Of a stretch of DNA of 64,000 bases, positions 7,934 to 15,500 are shown one piece after another (position 1 is the first letter of the stretch; each line of letters starts with the position of its first letter). The position numbers were made by a program, and so were the translations under genes. The DNA is from Saccharicrinis sp963677345 (GTDB taxonomy: Bacteria > Bacteroidota > Bacteroidia > Bacteroidales > Marinilabiliaceae): positions 1 through 64,000 of the forward strand of contig CAXXLC010000014.1 in NCBI GenBank assembly GCA_963677345.2, written 5' to 3'. The notes under the pieces are model-generated. The model was not told the DNA's origin. It worked only from the letters and a program-made list of their open reading frames with translations, and did not search any database.

Positions 7934-8730
7934 CTTGAAAATAAGGCGGTTACGAAAGTGACCGCTTTTTTTATGCTAAAATGTTTAAATAAATGCGGTA
8001 CATATATTGAAGAATTAATAATAGGTAGCACTGCAGTTTAGTGCGTCCCGATTATATCGGGAAGGTCGGCGGTTCAAGCCCGCCTCTCGCTACTTGAAAA
8101 TAAGGCGGTTACGAAAGTGGCCGCTTTTTTTATGCCAAAATGTTTAAATAAATGCGGTACATATATTGAAGAATTAATAATAGGTAGCACAGCAGTTTAG
8201 TACGTCCCGATTATATCGGGAAGGTCGGCGGTTCAAGCCCGCCTCTCGCTACTTGGAAAAAAAGCGGTTACGAAAGTGGCCGCTTTTTTTATGCCAAAAT
8301 GTTTAAATAAATGCGGTACATATATTGAAGAATTAATAATTGGTAGCACTGCAGTTTAGTACGTCCCGATTATATCGGGAAGGTCGGCGGTTCAAGCCCG
8401 CCTCTCGCTACTTGGAAAAAAAGCGGTTACGAAAGTGGCCGCTTTTTTTATGCCAAAATGTTTAAATAAATGCGGTACATATATTGAAGAATTAATAATT
8501 GGTAGCACTGCAGTTTAGTACGTCCCGATTATATCGGGAAGGTCGGCGGTTCAAGCCCGCCTCTCGCTACTTGAAAATAAGGCGGTTACGAAAGTGACCG
8601 CTTTTTTTATGCTAAAATGTTTAAATAAATGCGGTACATATATTGAAGAATTAATAATAGGTAGCACTGCAGTTTAGTGCGTCCCGATTATATCGGGAAG
8701 GTCGGCGGTTCAAGCCCGCTTCTCGCTACT
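7904..8730 (+). repeat. Tandem array: five 159-bp units of tRNA 3' end + terminator + GIY-YIG gene 3' end, plus a sixth partial
   Basis: Units start at 7904, 8063, 8222, 8381 and 8540, exactly 159 bp apart; a 32-bp partial unit starts at 8699. Each unit contains, in order, the tRNA variable-loop/T-arm/acceptor 3' strand (29 bp), a GCGGTTAC hairpin terminator with T7, a linker with ATGTTTAAATAAATGCGGTAC, the last 12 codons plus stop of the GIY-YIG gene at 8845-9102 (YIEELIIGSTAV), and a TCCCGAT-TAT-ATCGGGA hairpin. Unit 1 shares its first part with the intact tRNA. Units 1 and 5 look identical, as do units 3 and 4, while unit 2 is intermediate. Unit 6 has one C-to-T change in the T-arm region. 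No unit after the first contains a tRNA 5' half, so none encodes a tRNA. Confidence 0.93.
7946..7972 (+). terminator. tRNA terminator (first of five array copies)
   Basis: GCGGTTAC-GAAA-GTGACCGC followed by seven Ts, 12 bp past the tRNA. The same hairpin recurs every 159 bp; in units 2-4 the A of GTGACCGC is G, which keeps pairing through a G-U pair. Confidence 0.9.
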
Positions 8731-8763
8731 AAAGGAATAGGTTTTAATCTATTTCTTTTTTTT
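8731..8763 (+). terminator. Different terminator after the sixth tRNA 3' fragment
   Basis: AAAGGAATAG and CTATTTCTTT form a 10-bp stem (one G-U pair) around an 8-nt loop, followed by a run of Ts. It directly follows the partial sixth unit and is unrelated to the GCGGTTAC hairpin of units 1-5. The following bases up to 8844 hold no gene. Confidence 0.75.
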
Positions 8764-8844
8764 GTTTAATTAGTTTATAAGTGTTTTTTTGATCTTTGAA
8801 ATATAAAGGTGTAAATTATTCTCTTTATTCTTAATCAGTGCGCT

Positions 8845-9102
8845 ATGACTTACTACACTTATATTCTTTATAGTTCAACAAGAGATCGTTATTATATAGG
8901 TTCATGTTCTGATGTAAATATTAGGCTTCGACGACATAATGCAGGGGCAACGACATCTACAAAATCCGGACGTCCCTGGAAGGTTATGTACACAGAATCC
9001 TATTCGACAAAAACAGAAGCACTGCAAAGAGAGATGCAAATCAAGAAAATGAAAAGCAGAAAATATATTGAAGAATTAATAATAGGTAGCACTGCAGTTT
9101 AG
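8845..9102 (+). CDS. Small GIY-YIG endonuclease-domain protein
   Basis: The 85-residue product is a stand-alone GIY-YIG domain. The GIY-like strand is YTYILYSS (4-11), the YIG strand is YYIGSC (16-21), the Arg/His helix is VNIRLRRHNAG, and the acidic helix TKTEALQREMQIKKMKSRKYIEELI carries the metal-binding Glu. Such short proteins (UvrC/YhbQ-like) are common in Bacteroidota; their substrate is uncertain, and DNA cleavage is the family activity. The stop codon is followed after 7 bp by a TCCCGAT hairpin and a 29-bp copy of the neighbouring tRNA's 3' end (9124-9152). The last 12 codons are repeated in every unit of the upstream array. No clear promoter was found. The tie to the tRNA repeats suggests it is part of a small mobile or homing-like unit. 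Confidence 0.85.
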   Translation: MTYYTYILYSSTRDRYYIGSCSDVNIRLRRHNAGATTSTKSGRPWKVMYTESYSTKTEALQREMQIKKMKSRKYIEELIIGSTAV

Positions 9103-9152
9103 TGCGTCCCGATTATATCGGGAAGGTCGGCGGTTCAAGCCCGCCTCTCGCT
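9103..9152 (+). repeat. Hairpin and tRNA-Met 3' fragment at the end of the GIY-YIG gene
   Basis: TCCCGATTATATCGGGA at 9107-9123 is followed by the tRNA variable-loop/T-arm/acceptor copy 9124-9152. The discriminator position is G (A in the tRNA). Downstream bases (CTTAAAGATAAGGCGGTTAC) resemble the tRNA's own flank but then diverge, with a weaker TTACAA/TTGTAG hairpin and T7. This is the seventh copy of the fragment in 1.3 kb. Confidence 0.85.
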
Positions 9153-9413
9153 GCTTAAAGATAAGGCGGTTACAATTTATTTTGTAGGTGTTTTTTTATT
9201 GGATACATTTTTTGATACATAAGGGCAAATTTACCGTCTTTGCTGGCTTTGCGAGAAAAAAGTAGTTAAAAGTAAAGAGCAATTTTATCCTGAACCACTC
9301 ATTTGTAACCCTGCTATAATCCATTTACTAAACAAGTTTCTTGTTTTCTGCTCGCTCATCATCACTTTATCGTGCAATCATCGCAAATCTTTGGTGTTCG
9401 GGTTGTGTACAGG

Positions 9414-9527
9414 TTGCGTAGCGGTTGCGACCATTTGCGAAGCCTTTGCGTAGCTGACTAGTCCCCTTTGCGATGCCGTTGCGATAAATTTGCGATAAAA
9501 TGGCCTTGATTTGCGATCAGTTTGCGA
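9414..9527. repeat. Nine TTGCG motifs spaced at about 11 bp
   Basis: TTGCG starts at 9414, 9425, 9435, 9446, 9468, 9479, 9490, 9511 and 9522: steps of 10-11 bp with two double steps (21-22 bp). The phase is close to one DNA helical turn. A weaker pair (TTTGCTGGCTTTGCGAG) lies at about 9239-9255. The 3' end of the PIN gene overlaps the last two copies. The stretch 9158-9516 holds no convincing gene. Confidence 0.7.
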
Positions 9528-10056
9528 TGCCGTGCACAAAAAATGTGTTAAAATGGCCAAAACGTGAACAATTTTCCTCAAAAAAGCAAAAAATGGAATA
9601 ATTACTTTTTGAGCACAAATTCAACAACGAAACAACGTTCTTAATGACTTTCAAACTATTTATAAACTCATCTGGAGTTAAAACTGGAATATCTGACTCC
9701 TTAAAGTCTTTACCATTTCGAGTTATCAGAATATCACAATCCAATTTCACAGCACAATAATACTGGAGAGCATTTTCAAAATCCGTAAACTTAGAAGCTA
9801 ATCCTTTGTCAATAATTTTATTTGTTAAATCTGAGGTTTCTACAATTACCTTTAACTTCCTGATTTTCTCTTTTACTGCCTCATTTGATTCATATATTGA
9901 CAAGATGTAAAAAACAGTTGAATAGGATAATGCAGAAACAATCAATTGAATTTCTCCTTTATCTGCCAGAGTAGCAATTGTTGCTGCCGACTTGTAACGT
10001 GGCTCTCGTTCTTCTGGTAAGTAAAGAATCACATTTGTATCTAAAAATAATCTCAT
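9517..10056 (-). CDS. PIN-domain (VapC-like) ribonuclease toxin, with a C-terminal extension
   Basis: A Mg-dependent RNase fold of the VapC type. The N-terminus MRLFLDTNVILYL carries the first catalytic Asp (residue 6), and the CDILITRNGKDFKESDIPVLTPDEFI segment carries the C-terminal acidic cluster. The domain normally ends near residue 135 (TPDEFINSLK). Here about 45 more residues follow (Cys/Phe-rich, ending FFVHGIAN) that look unlike the family and run into the TTGCG repeat block, so the original stop may have been lost. The ATG overlaps the antitoxin stop by 4 bp (ATGA), showing translational coupling. In these systems the toxin is kept inactive by the antitoxin. Activity is likely if the tail does not interfere. 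Confidence 0.82.
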   Translation of the reverse strand: MRLFLDTNVILYLPEEREPRYKSAATIATLADKGEIQLIVSALSYSTVFYILSIYESNEAVKEKIRKLKVIVETSDLTNKIIDKGLASKFTDFENALQYYCAVKLDCDILITRNGKDFKESDIPVLTPDEFINSLKVIKNVVSLLNLCSKSNYSIFCFFEENCSRFGHFNTFFVHGIAN

Positions 10057-10304
10057 TTATATTTCTCTGATAAATGATCTCTATAATCCTTTTTATAATC
10101 ATAATCTGACGGTAATTTTACTCCTGTCTTCATACTTTTAACAAAAGGAGAAATCTCAATATCAGTTTCACTTGATTCTTTTTCTATCAAAGTTTTTAAA
10201 TATGCTTCAATTATTCTTGAAAGACTTCGTTTGTGTGATACTGCATATTCTTTTGCTTTATCAATCACAAACTTATCTAATTTTATAGTCAATTTTGCAT
10301 CCAT
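10053..10304 (-). CDS. DUF6364-type ribbon-helix-helix antitoxin
   Basis: The product is 83 residues from the ATG at 10302-10304 (MDAKLTIKLDKFVIDKAKEY). The longer frame to 10355 adds 17 residues that fit nothing in the family, so the inner ATG is preferred. An N-terminal beta strand (KLTIKLD) followed by two helices (FVIDKAKEYAVSHKRSLSRIIEAYL) is the ribbon-helix-helix layout for DNA binding. The acidic/aromatic tail (DYDYKKDYRDHLSEKYK) would bind the PIN toxin. It precedes and overlaps the toxin gene, the usual order. TTATAC and GTATAA half-sites lie about 15-45 bp upstream (10317-10350) and could be the autoregulatory operator. Confidence 0.8.
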   Translation of the reverse strand: MDAKLTIKLDKFVIDKAKEYAVSHKRSLSRIIEAYLKTLIEKESSETDIEISPFVKSMKTGVKLPSDYDYKKDYRDHLSEKYK

Positions 10305-10534
10305 AACCATAAAGTTTATACGTACAAATATGGTAATGTAACCCGTATAAGTCAAATCTGTGCCATGTGTAATGATTTACACCCAACTTTCCAGTAATCC
10401 CATTAGACTTGGACTAATTTCGCCCCCAATGGCCATGTTTGGAATAATTACCTGTTTCTTAGAAAAATGTTTTCTTGAGAATCAAAATCCATAAAGATCT
10501 ATGTTGTTTATTATTAACCTACCTTATACATAAT

Positions 10535-11908
10535 TTACGCAACTTCCTTTAGCTGAGAAAGTTGATTTTCTAGGAATTTAATACGTTTTTCTTTAAAAGC
10601 ATTCTGATTCTTTTCAAATAATTCGATATTAAATTCCTGTTTTCTTATTACCATGTTATAATAGACTATTGCAATTTTTCTTGCCATTGCACATTGAGCA
10701 GCTTTAGGCCCCATTCTAGATTTCAATCTTCTATAATAGTCACCAAAAGCATTTTTACTATGATGAAGACTATTTGCTGCATGAATAAGTGCTTTTTTTA
10801 CCATATGTCTTTTTTTAGGTAAATGACTGCTAATTATTTTCCCTCCTGATATTTTATTATTAGGTGCTAAACCTATCCAGGATATAAATCTATTAGATGT
10901 AGGAAAGCACGATAAATCACTTCCTATTTCAGAAAACAAAGTCAATGCAGTATCATCACTAAAGCCATATATTTCATTTACATCTACTCCTAATATCTTT
11001 TTTAGATAAGGTTGAACACTAAAGTTTAATTGATTTTTGCGAGTCTTTTTTTTAATGAATTCCTGTTTTAAATTGGTAATATCTCCTTCAGTATATTTTG
11101 CTGTAATAATTTCTAATTGTTCTTGAATTTTGATGTCACATTCTGCTGTTAAATTTTGAAGAAAATAATAATATTCAGTTGCCTGTTTAAGTTCAAAGAG
11201 ACATTCTTCTCTCCAAACACCATCTAAGGCTTTTAGAATATCTTCTCTGGGGGCTTTTACTCTTCGATGCACAAGTTTAACCAATTCTTTTGGCTCTCGC
11301 TCTCCTGCATTTATTGCTGATATTATTTTTAGACCGCTGTCTGTTGTTAATTCACTTAATACCATATTTAATTTTATATTCATAGTATTAAGAGACTTGG
11401 TCATTTTATTAATAGCTATTGTTTTACTACTATTCAAACTCTTTCGATGTCGAACCAATTCGCGTAATGTACGAACTTGTTCCTGTGGTTGAAAGCTATT
11501 TGTTAATAAACCACAAGTGTGCAACCGCATTATCCAATGAGCATCATCTTCATCTGTCTTTTTCCCAGTCACATTTTTGACATGACGAGAGTTTACTAAA
11601 AATACTTCAAAACCAAACTCCTGTAAAACTACAAACAATTGTTTCCAGTAAACACCGGTACTTTCCATTGCAACACTTGTAATTTGACACTGCTTTAACC
11701 ATTTAGCTATATCTTTTAAATCACAAGTAAAAGCGCCAAATGTTTTGATTGGTGTTTTATCTCTATCCTCGGGAACACTTACAACATAATCTTTACTTGA
11801 TATATCAATTCCCGCAGCATTAGGGTTTATAATAGAAAACGTATTAACATTTTGCTTTTTTTTCTTAACGTACTTTTTCTCGTTGTTCTTTTTTGTAGTT
11901 TTAGACAT
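10535..11908 (-). CDS. IS110-family DEDD transposase (recombinase)
   Basis: The 457-residue product cuts and joins DNA during insertion of its element. The N-terminal RuvC-like domain shows NPNAAGIDISSKDY (Asp35), VAMESTGVYW (Glu82) and GKKTDEDDAHWIMRLH (Asp119, Asp122), the DEDD set. A central coiled region follows. The C-terminal Tnp2 domain (about 300-430) has LKKILGVDVNEIYGF, IGSDLSCFPTSNRFISWIGLAPNNKISGGK and HMVKKALIHAANSLHH. Length and motifs look intact. A Lys-rich N-terminal stretch (KKNNEKKYVKKKKQ) precedes the domain and may bind nucleic acid. The non-coding region upstream of the start is a candidate bridge RNA. Nothing in the sequence suggests inactivation. Confidence 0.93.
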   Translation of the reverse strand: MSKTTKKNNEKKYVKKKKQNVNTFSIINPNAAGIDISSKDYVVSVPEDRDKTPIKTFGAFTCDLKDIAKWLKQCQITSVAMESTGVYWKQLFVVLQEFGFEVFLVNSRHVKNVTGKKTDEDDAHWIMRLHTCGLLTNSFQPQEQVRTLRELVRHRKSLNSSKTIAINKMTKSLNTMNIKLNMVLSELTTDSGLKIISAINAGEREPKELVKLVHRRVKAPREDILKALDGVWREECLFELKQATEYYYFLQNLTAECDIKIQEQLEIITAKYTEGDITNLKQEFIKKKTRKNQLNFSVQPYLKKILGVDVNEIYGFSDDTALTLFSEIGSDLSCFPTSNRFISWIGLAPNNKISGGKIISSHLPKKRHMVKKALIHAANSLHHSKNAFGDYYRRLKSRMGPKAAQCAMARKIAIVYYNMVIRKQEFNIELFEKNQNAFKEKRIKFLENQLSQLKEVA

Positions 11909-11924
11909 CGTTTTTTATTTAAGT

Positions 11925-12128
11925 TTTGTGTCGCTGTGCCCGGTTGACTAATTTTGATCTGGTGGTCTACCTTACGATTTCTAAAGAATCAATTATCGGA
12001 TCACCGTCAACCAGAACCATACTGAGAAAGGTAGTTATACTACAGTGTGAAATACGGTCTTCACTGCACAGCAGCACGAACTTAATGTATTTTATTAAAA
12101 GGAAAAAAAAATCAGCTTTTTAGAGGGA
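11925..12128 (-). ncRNA. Candidate IS110 bridge RNA region
   Basis: The region lies on the 5' side of the transposase, where IS110-group elements encode the RNA that pairs with target and donor DNA. Visible stems: GGTTGAC 11942-11948 with GTCAACC 12006-12012 enclosing GATTTCT/AGAATC; GTAGT-TAT-ACTAC 12031-12043; CAGTG 12043-12047 with CACTG 12062-12066. A plus-strand open frame covers the region but resembles no protein. The assignment is by position and hairpin content only. Confidence 0.45.
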
Positions 12129-12458
12129 CTGAGTTCGACATAAAATTTTGGATTCAGAGCGCCTATAAATAGTGAGGTTCAACTGAAAATTATGAAAGAA
12201 TAGCGGGCTATTTTGAATAATTTTCAGGAAGAAGATTGCTGTTTAGTTCCTGATCATTGCTTCGTTCAGCATAATCAAAGTAAACTTTGCTTCTGCTCTC
12301 ACTTATCGCAATAATTATAAGCGAAATCATTATGCTTTACCATAAAAAACTAATCTACTGCGTTAAATTTTTCGAGCTAGCTCGCTAGCCCTGCAAAATT
12401 TGCCTTGTATATCAGCTTTTTATGATAATCTGAATTCTATAATTTTAATCGAACTCAG
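12129..12458. repeat. MITE-like 330-bp element with terminal inverted repeats
   Basis: CTGAGTTCGA (12129-12138) is matched by its reverse complement at 12449-12458. The repeat extends imperfectly for about 28 bp through TAAAATT and ATTCAG on both sides. The interior has no gene but holds the perfect palindrome CGAGCTAGCTCG near 12379. Related single ends occur at 22113 and 46595. The left end abuts the IS110 leader. Confidence 0.65.
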
Positions 12459-12512
12459 GTTATTAACTAATTAATGTGCTAAAAAGTAACGGTAAAATTA
12501 CTGTTGTTTTTT

Positions 12513-15500
12513 TTAGGTGGATTTTTTATAAGTGCTGGGGTTTGTACCAAATTCTTCTTTAAAACATTTTCTAAAATACTTGGGTTCAGAAAAGCCCACC
12601 ATATAAGTGATTTCCGTTATTTGAAGTTTGTTTTGTTTTAATAGTTGAGCGGCTCTTTTTAATCGAAAAGTTCGGATGTACCTCGAAGGTGGCATTCCGG
12701 CCAATGCTTTTAATTTGCGGTATAAATGAACTGTGCTTAACCCAAGTTTTGTTGCAATAGATTCAACCGTAAGATCAGGGTTGGAGATTTCTCTTTCGAG
12801 TATTTCATTTAATTTTGTGAAAAATTTCTCATCGGCAGAGGTGACTGAAATTTCTTTGGGTTTAGGCATATGTTTGCCATTAAATTGATTCTGGATTTTT
12901 TTTCGGTAATCGAGTGTGTTACGTATTATCAGGTGTAAGTGTTTTATGTTAAAAGGCTTGGAGATATATTGATCTGCTCCAAATTCCAATCCAGCCATCT
13001 CATCTTCAAGGGTGTTTTTTGCTGTTAATAAAATAATTGGTGTGTGACTGGTGTTTATGTTGCTTTTAATGTTTTTGCAAAACTCTAAACCATCCATTAC
13101 AGGCATCATTACATCCGATATAATTAAGTCTGGCCCTTCAGATATGGCAAGGTCAAGGCCATCTTTCCCGTTGTCAGCGGTGAGTGTATTGTATTGGCTC
13201 TGCAGGCAATCTTTAATAAAATTTCGCATATCTGTATTGTCTTCAACAATTAATATTTTGTCTTTATTATTTGATTGTTGATGTTTTTCAGGTTCATCAG
13301 AATTTGGATGATCTTTTGATATATCAAAATATTTTTCTTCTTTTTCCTGGTTGTACTGAGGTAGGGTTGGCTGTAAGGCAATATTTTCTTTTTCGTAACT
13401 ATCTATGCTAACAGGAAAAAACAGGTAGAATGTTGCTCCTTTTCCAGGTTCACTTTTTAGGCTGATATGTCCATTATGAGCTTCAACCAGCTTTTGAGTA
13501 AATGATAAACCTATACCTGTACCACCTTGTTGATGCTGGTGGTTAATTTGAGTAAACCTGTCGAAAATATAAGCTTGCTGGTCAACAGAAATGCCCGGCC
13601 CTTCATCTTTAATGCTTATGCAAATATAATTTGAATTGCAGTACTCATTTGTTACAGAACAGTTTTTTGCCGGGTAAATACTGATTGTTATTTTACCATT
13701 GTGTGGCGTAAATTTAATAGCGTTACTAATAAGGTTTAATATTATTTTTTCTAATGCATTTGTATCAACCGGAATCTTTTTGGTGAGAAATTCAGGTGTA
13801 CAGATTAAGTCAATAAGGATATTTTTTTGTTTTGCAAATGCTTCAAAAGTATTAATATAGGTTTTAATTAAGTGTTCGATGTTTTGCTCGTATACCTTTA
13901 TTTTGTACATTTTATTGTCTAACTTTCTGAAATCAAGTAGTTGGTTTACAAGCCGTAGTAGTATGTCGGTGCTTCGTTTAATGATTGTAAAATTCTTATG
14001 TCTTTCTTCCGCATTAAGCTTGCTTGTCATTAGTCTTTCTAATGGACCAGAGATTAATGTTAGAGGGGTTCGTATTTCGTGCGAAATATTTGTAAAAAAC
14101 TGTAATTTAAATTTTTCCAGTTCTAATTTTTTGTCCTTTTCTTTTTCTCGAAGTAGTTGTTCGTGCTTGGCCAGTTGTCGTTGACGATTTGTATATAGTA
14201 ACAGCCACAAGCAAAAAGATGTCATTAAAAGGTACAATGCATAAGCATATTTTGATGCCCAGTAAGGGGGTTGTATAACAATGGTTTTATTGATTCCGGT
14301 TTTACTCCATTCTCCCATTAGGTTTGTTGATTGTACATTAAAATGATAAGTGCCCGGTTTTAACCCAGAGTATGTTACTTGCCTGTTTTGAGAGTTGGTG
14401 TAATTCCAGCTGTTTTCTGCGTTTGTTAGCTTATACCTGAACTTAATTTTATCAGGGGCAGAATATTCTATGGCACTAAACGAAATATTAAGATTGTTTT
14501 CAAAATGTTTTAGTGTGATTTTAGGCTGGTAGTTAAGCTCTTGTTGTAAAATATTGCGGTTGTTGAATAAAGTGTTTGGTGAAATTGTTTGATTATTAAT
14601 CTTTAAGTTGTCCAGGTATAATTCCGGAAAGTCTTGTGTTTCTATGATTTCTTCAGGTTTAAAAACCGACAGTCCGTTGTTGCCTCCAAAATACATTTGT
14701 CCTGATGTGGAATAAAAGCACGATGAAAGGTTATATATATTGCCCTGTAATCCATCTTTATCTTTGTAGTTGATAAAAGATTCTGTTTCCGGATTAAATT
14801 TCGATAGTCCATTTTGTGTACTAATCCATAAATATCCTTGTTTGTCAATTAATATTCCTTTTACAACATTGTCTGCCAGGCCATCGTTTATGGTAAAGTA
14901 TTTAATAGTATTTTTAACAGGATTTAGTTTGTTAAGTCCTTGTTGTGTGCCAATCCAGAAACAGGTATCGTTTTGCACATAAATAGTGTTAACAAGGTCG
15001 CTGCTAATGCTTTTATTATTTGTAGTGTTATAGCGCAAATGTTCAAAGCGTGCATTTTCTAGCGTTGTGTTTTTTTTCAAATCCAGTTTATCAAGACCTC
15101 CACCCCAGGTGCAAATCCATAAGTGACCGTTTTTGTCTTCGTATACAGAACGTAAAAAATTATAACTAAGGCTTTGAGGGTTGTTTGGGTCATTTTTAAA
15201 ATGGTGAAATTTACCGGTTTCCCAATTAAATTTATCTAAACCATCATAAGTTGCAATCCATATTCCTTTTTTGTCTCTGGAAGGGTATATCGACCAGATG
15301 TAATTATTTATAAGAGAATTTTTTTCGGGATGATGTTGGAAGTGCGAAAAGCTTTCTGTTTCTGGGATAAAAAGGTCTAAGCCATTAGAAGTTCCCAGCC
15401 ATAATCGTCCGGAATCATCAAAACATAGTGATTCTATAATATTGCTGGCAATGCTGTTGCTGGCATTTTTGTGGTGTATGTAATGCGTAAACTCTCCAGT

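Larger units (their letters stand above)
10535..12128 (-). mobile_element. IS110-family insertion sequence (minimum extent; exact ends not resolved)
   Basis: The element contains one DEDD transposase gene (10535-11908) and about 220 bp of structured non-coding DNA on its upstream side (11909-12128). IS110 elements usually lack terminal inverted repeats and leave little or no target duplication, so the ends cannot be read from one copy. The right end may lie anywhere from 10356 to 10534, where no gene is seen. The left end probably lies close to 12128, where a MITE-like element begins. Confidence 0.75.

Noticed and set aside
7934..8730. Extra tRNA genes in the repeat array
   Set aside because: Only the variable loop, T arm and 3' acceptor strand recur; D arm, anticodon arm and 5' acceptor strand are missing in every later unit.
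7904..8730. CRISPR array
   Set aside because: The units are contiguous 159-bp copies with no variable spacers, and no cas genes occur.
9378..9581. 67-codon minus-strand frame in the TTGCG repeats
   Set aside because: Its translation simply mirrors the 11-bp repeat and overlaps the toxin gene end.
11926..12123. 65-codon plus-strand open frame upstream of the IS110 transposase
   Set aside because: It shows no protein-like character, covers the structured non-coding leader on the opposite strand, and has no ribosome-binding or neighbouring-gene support.
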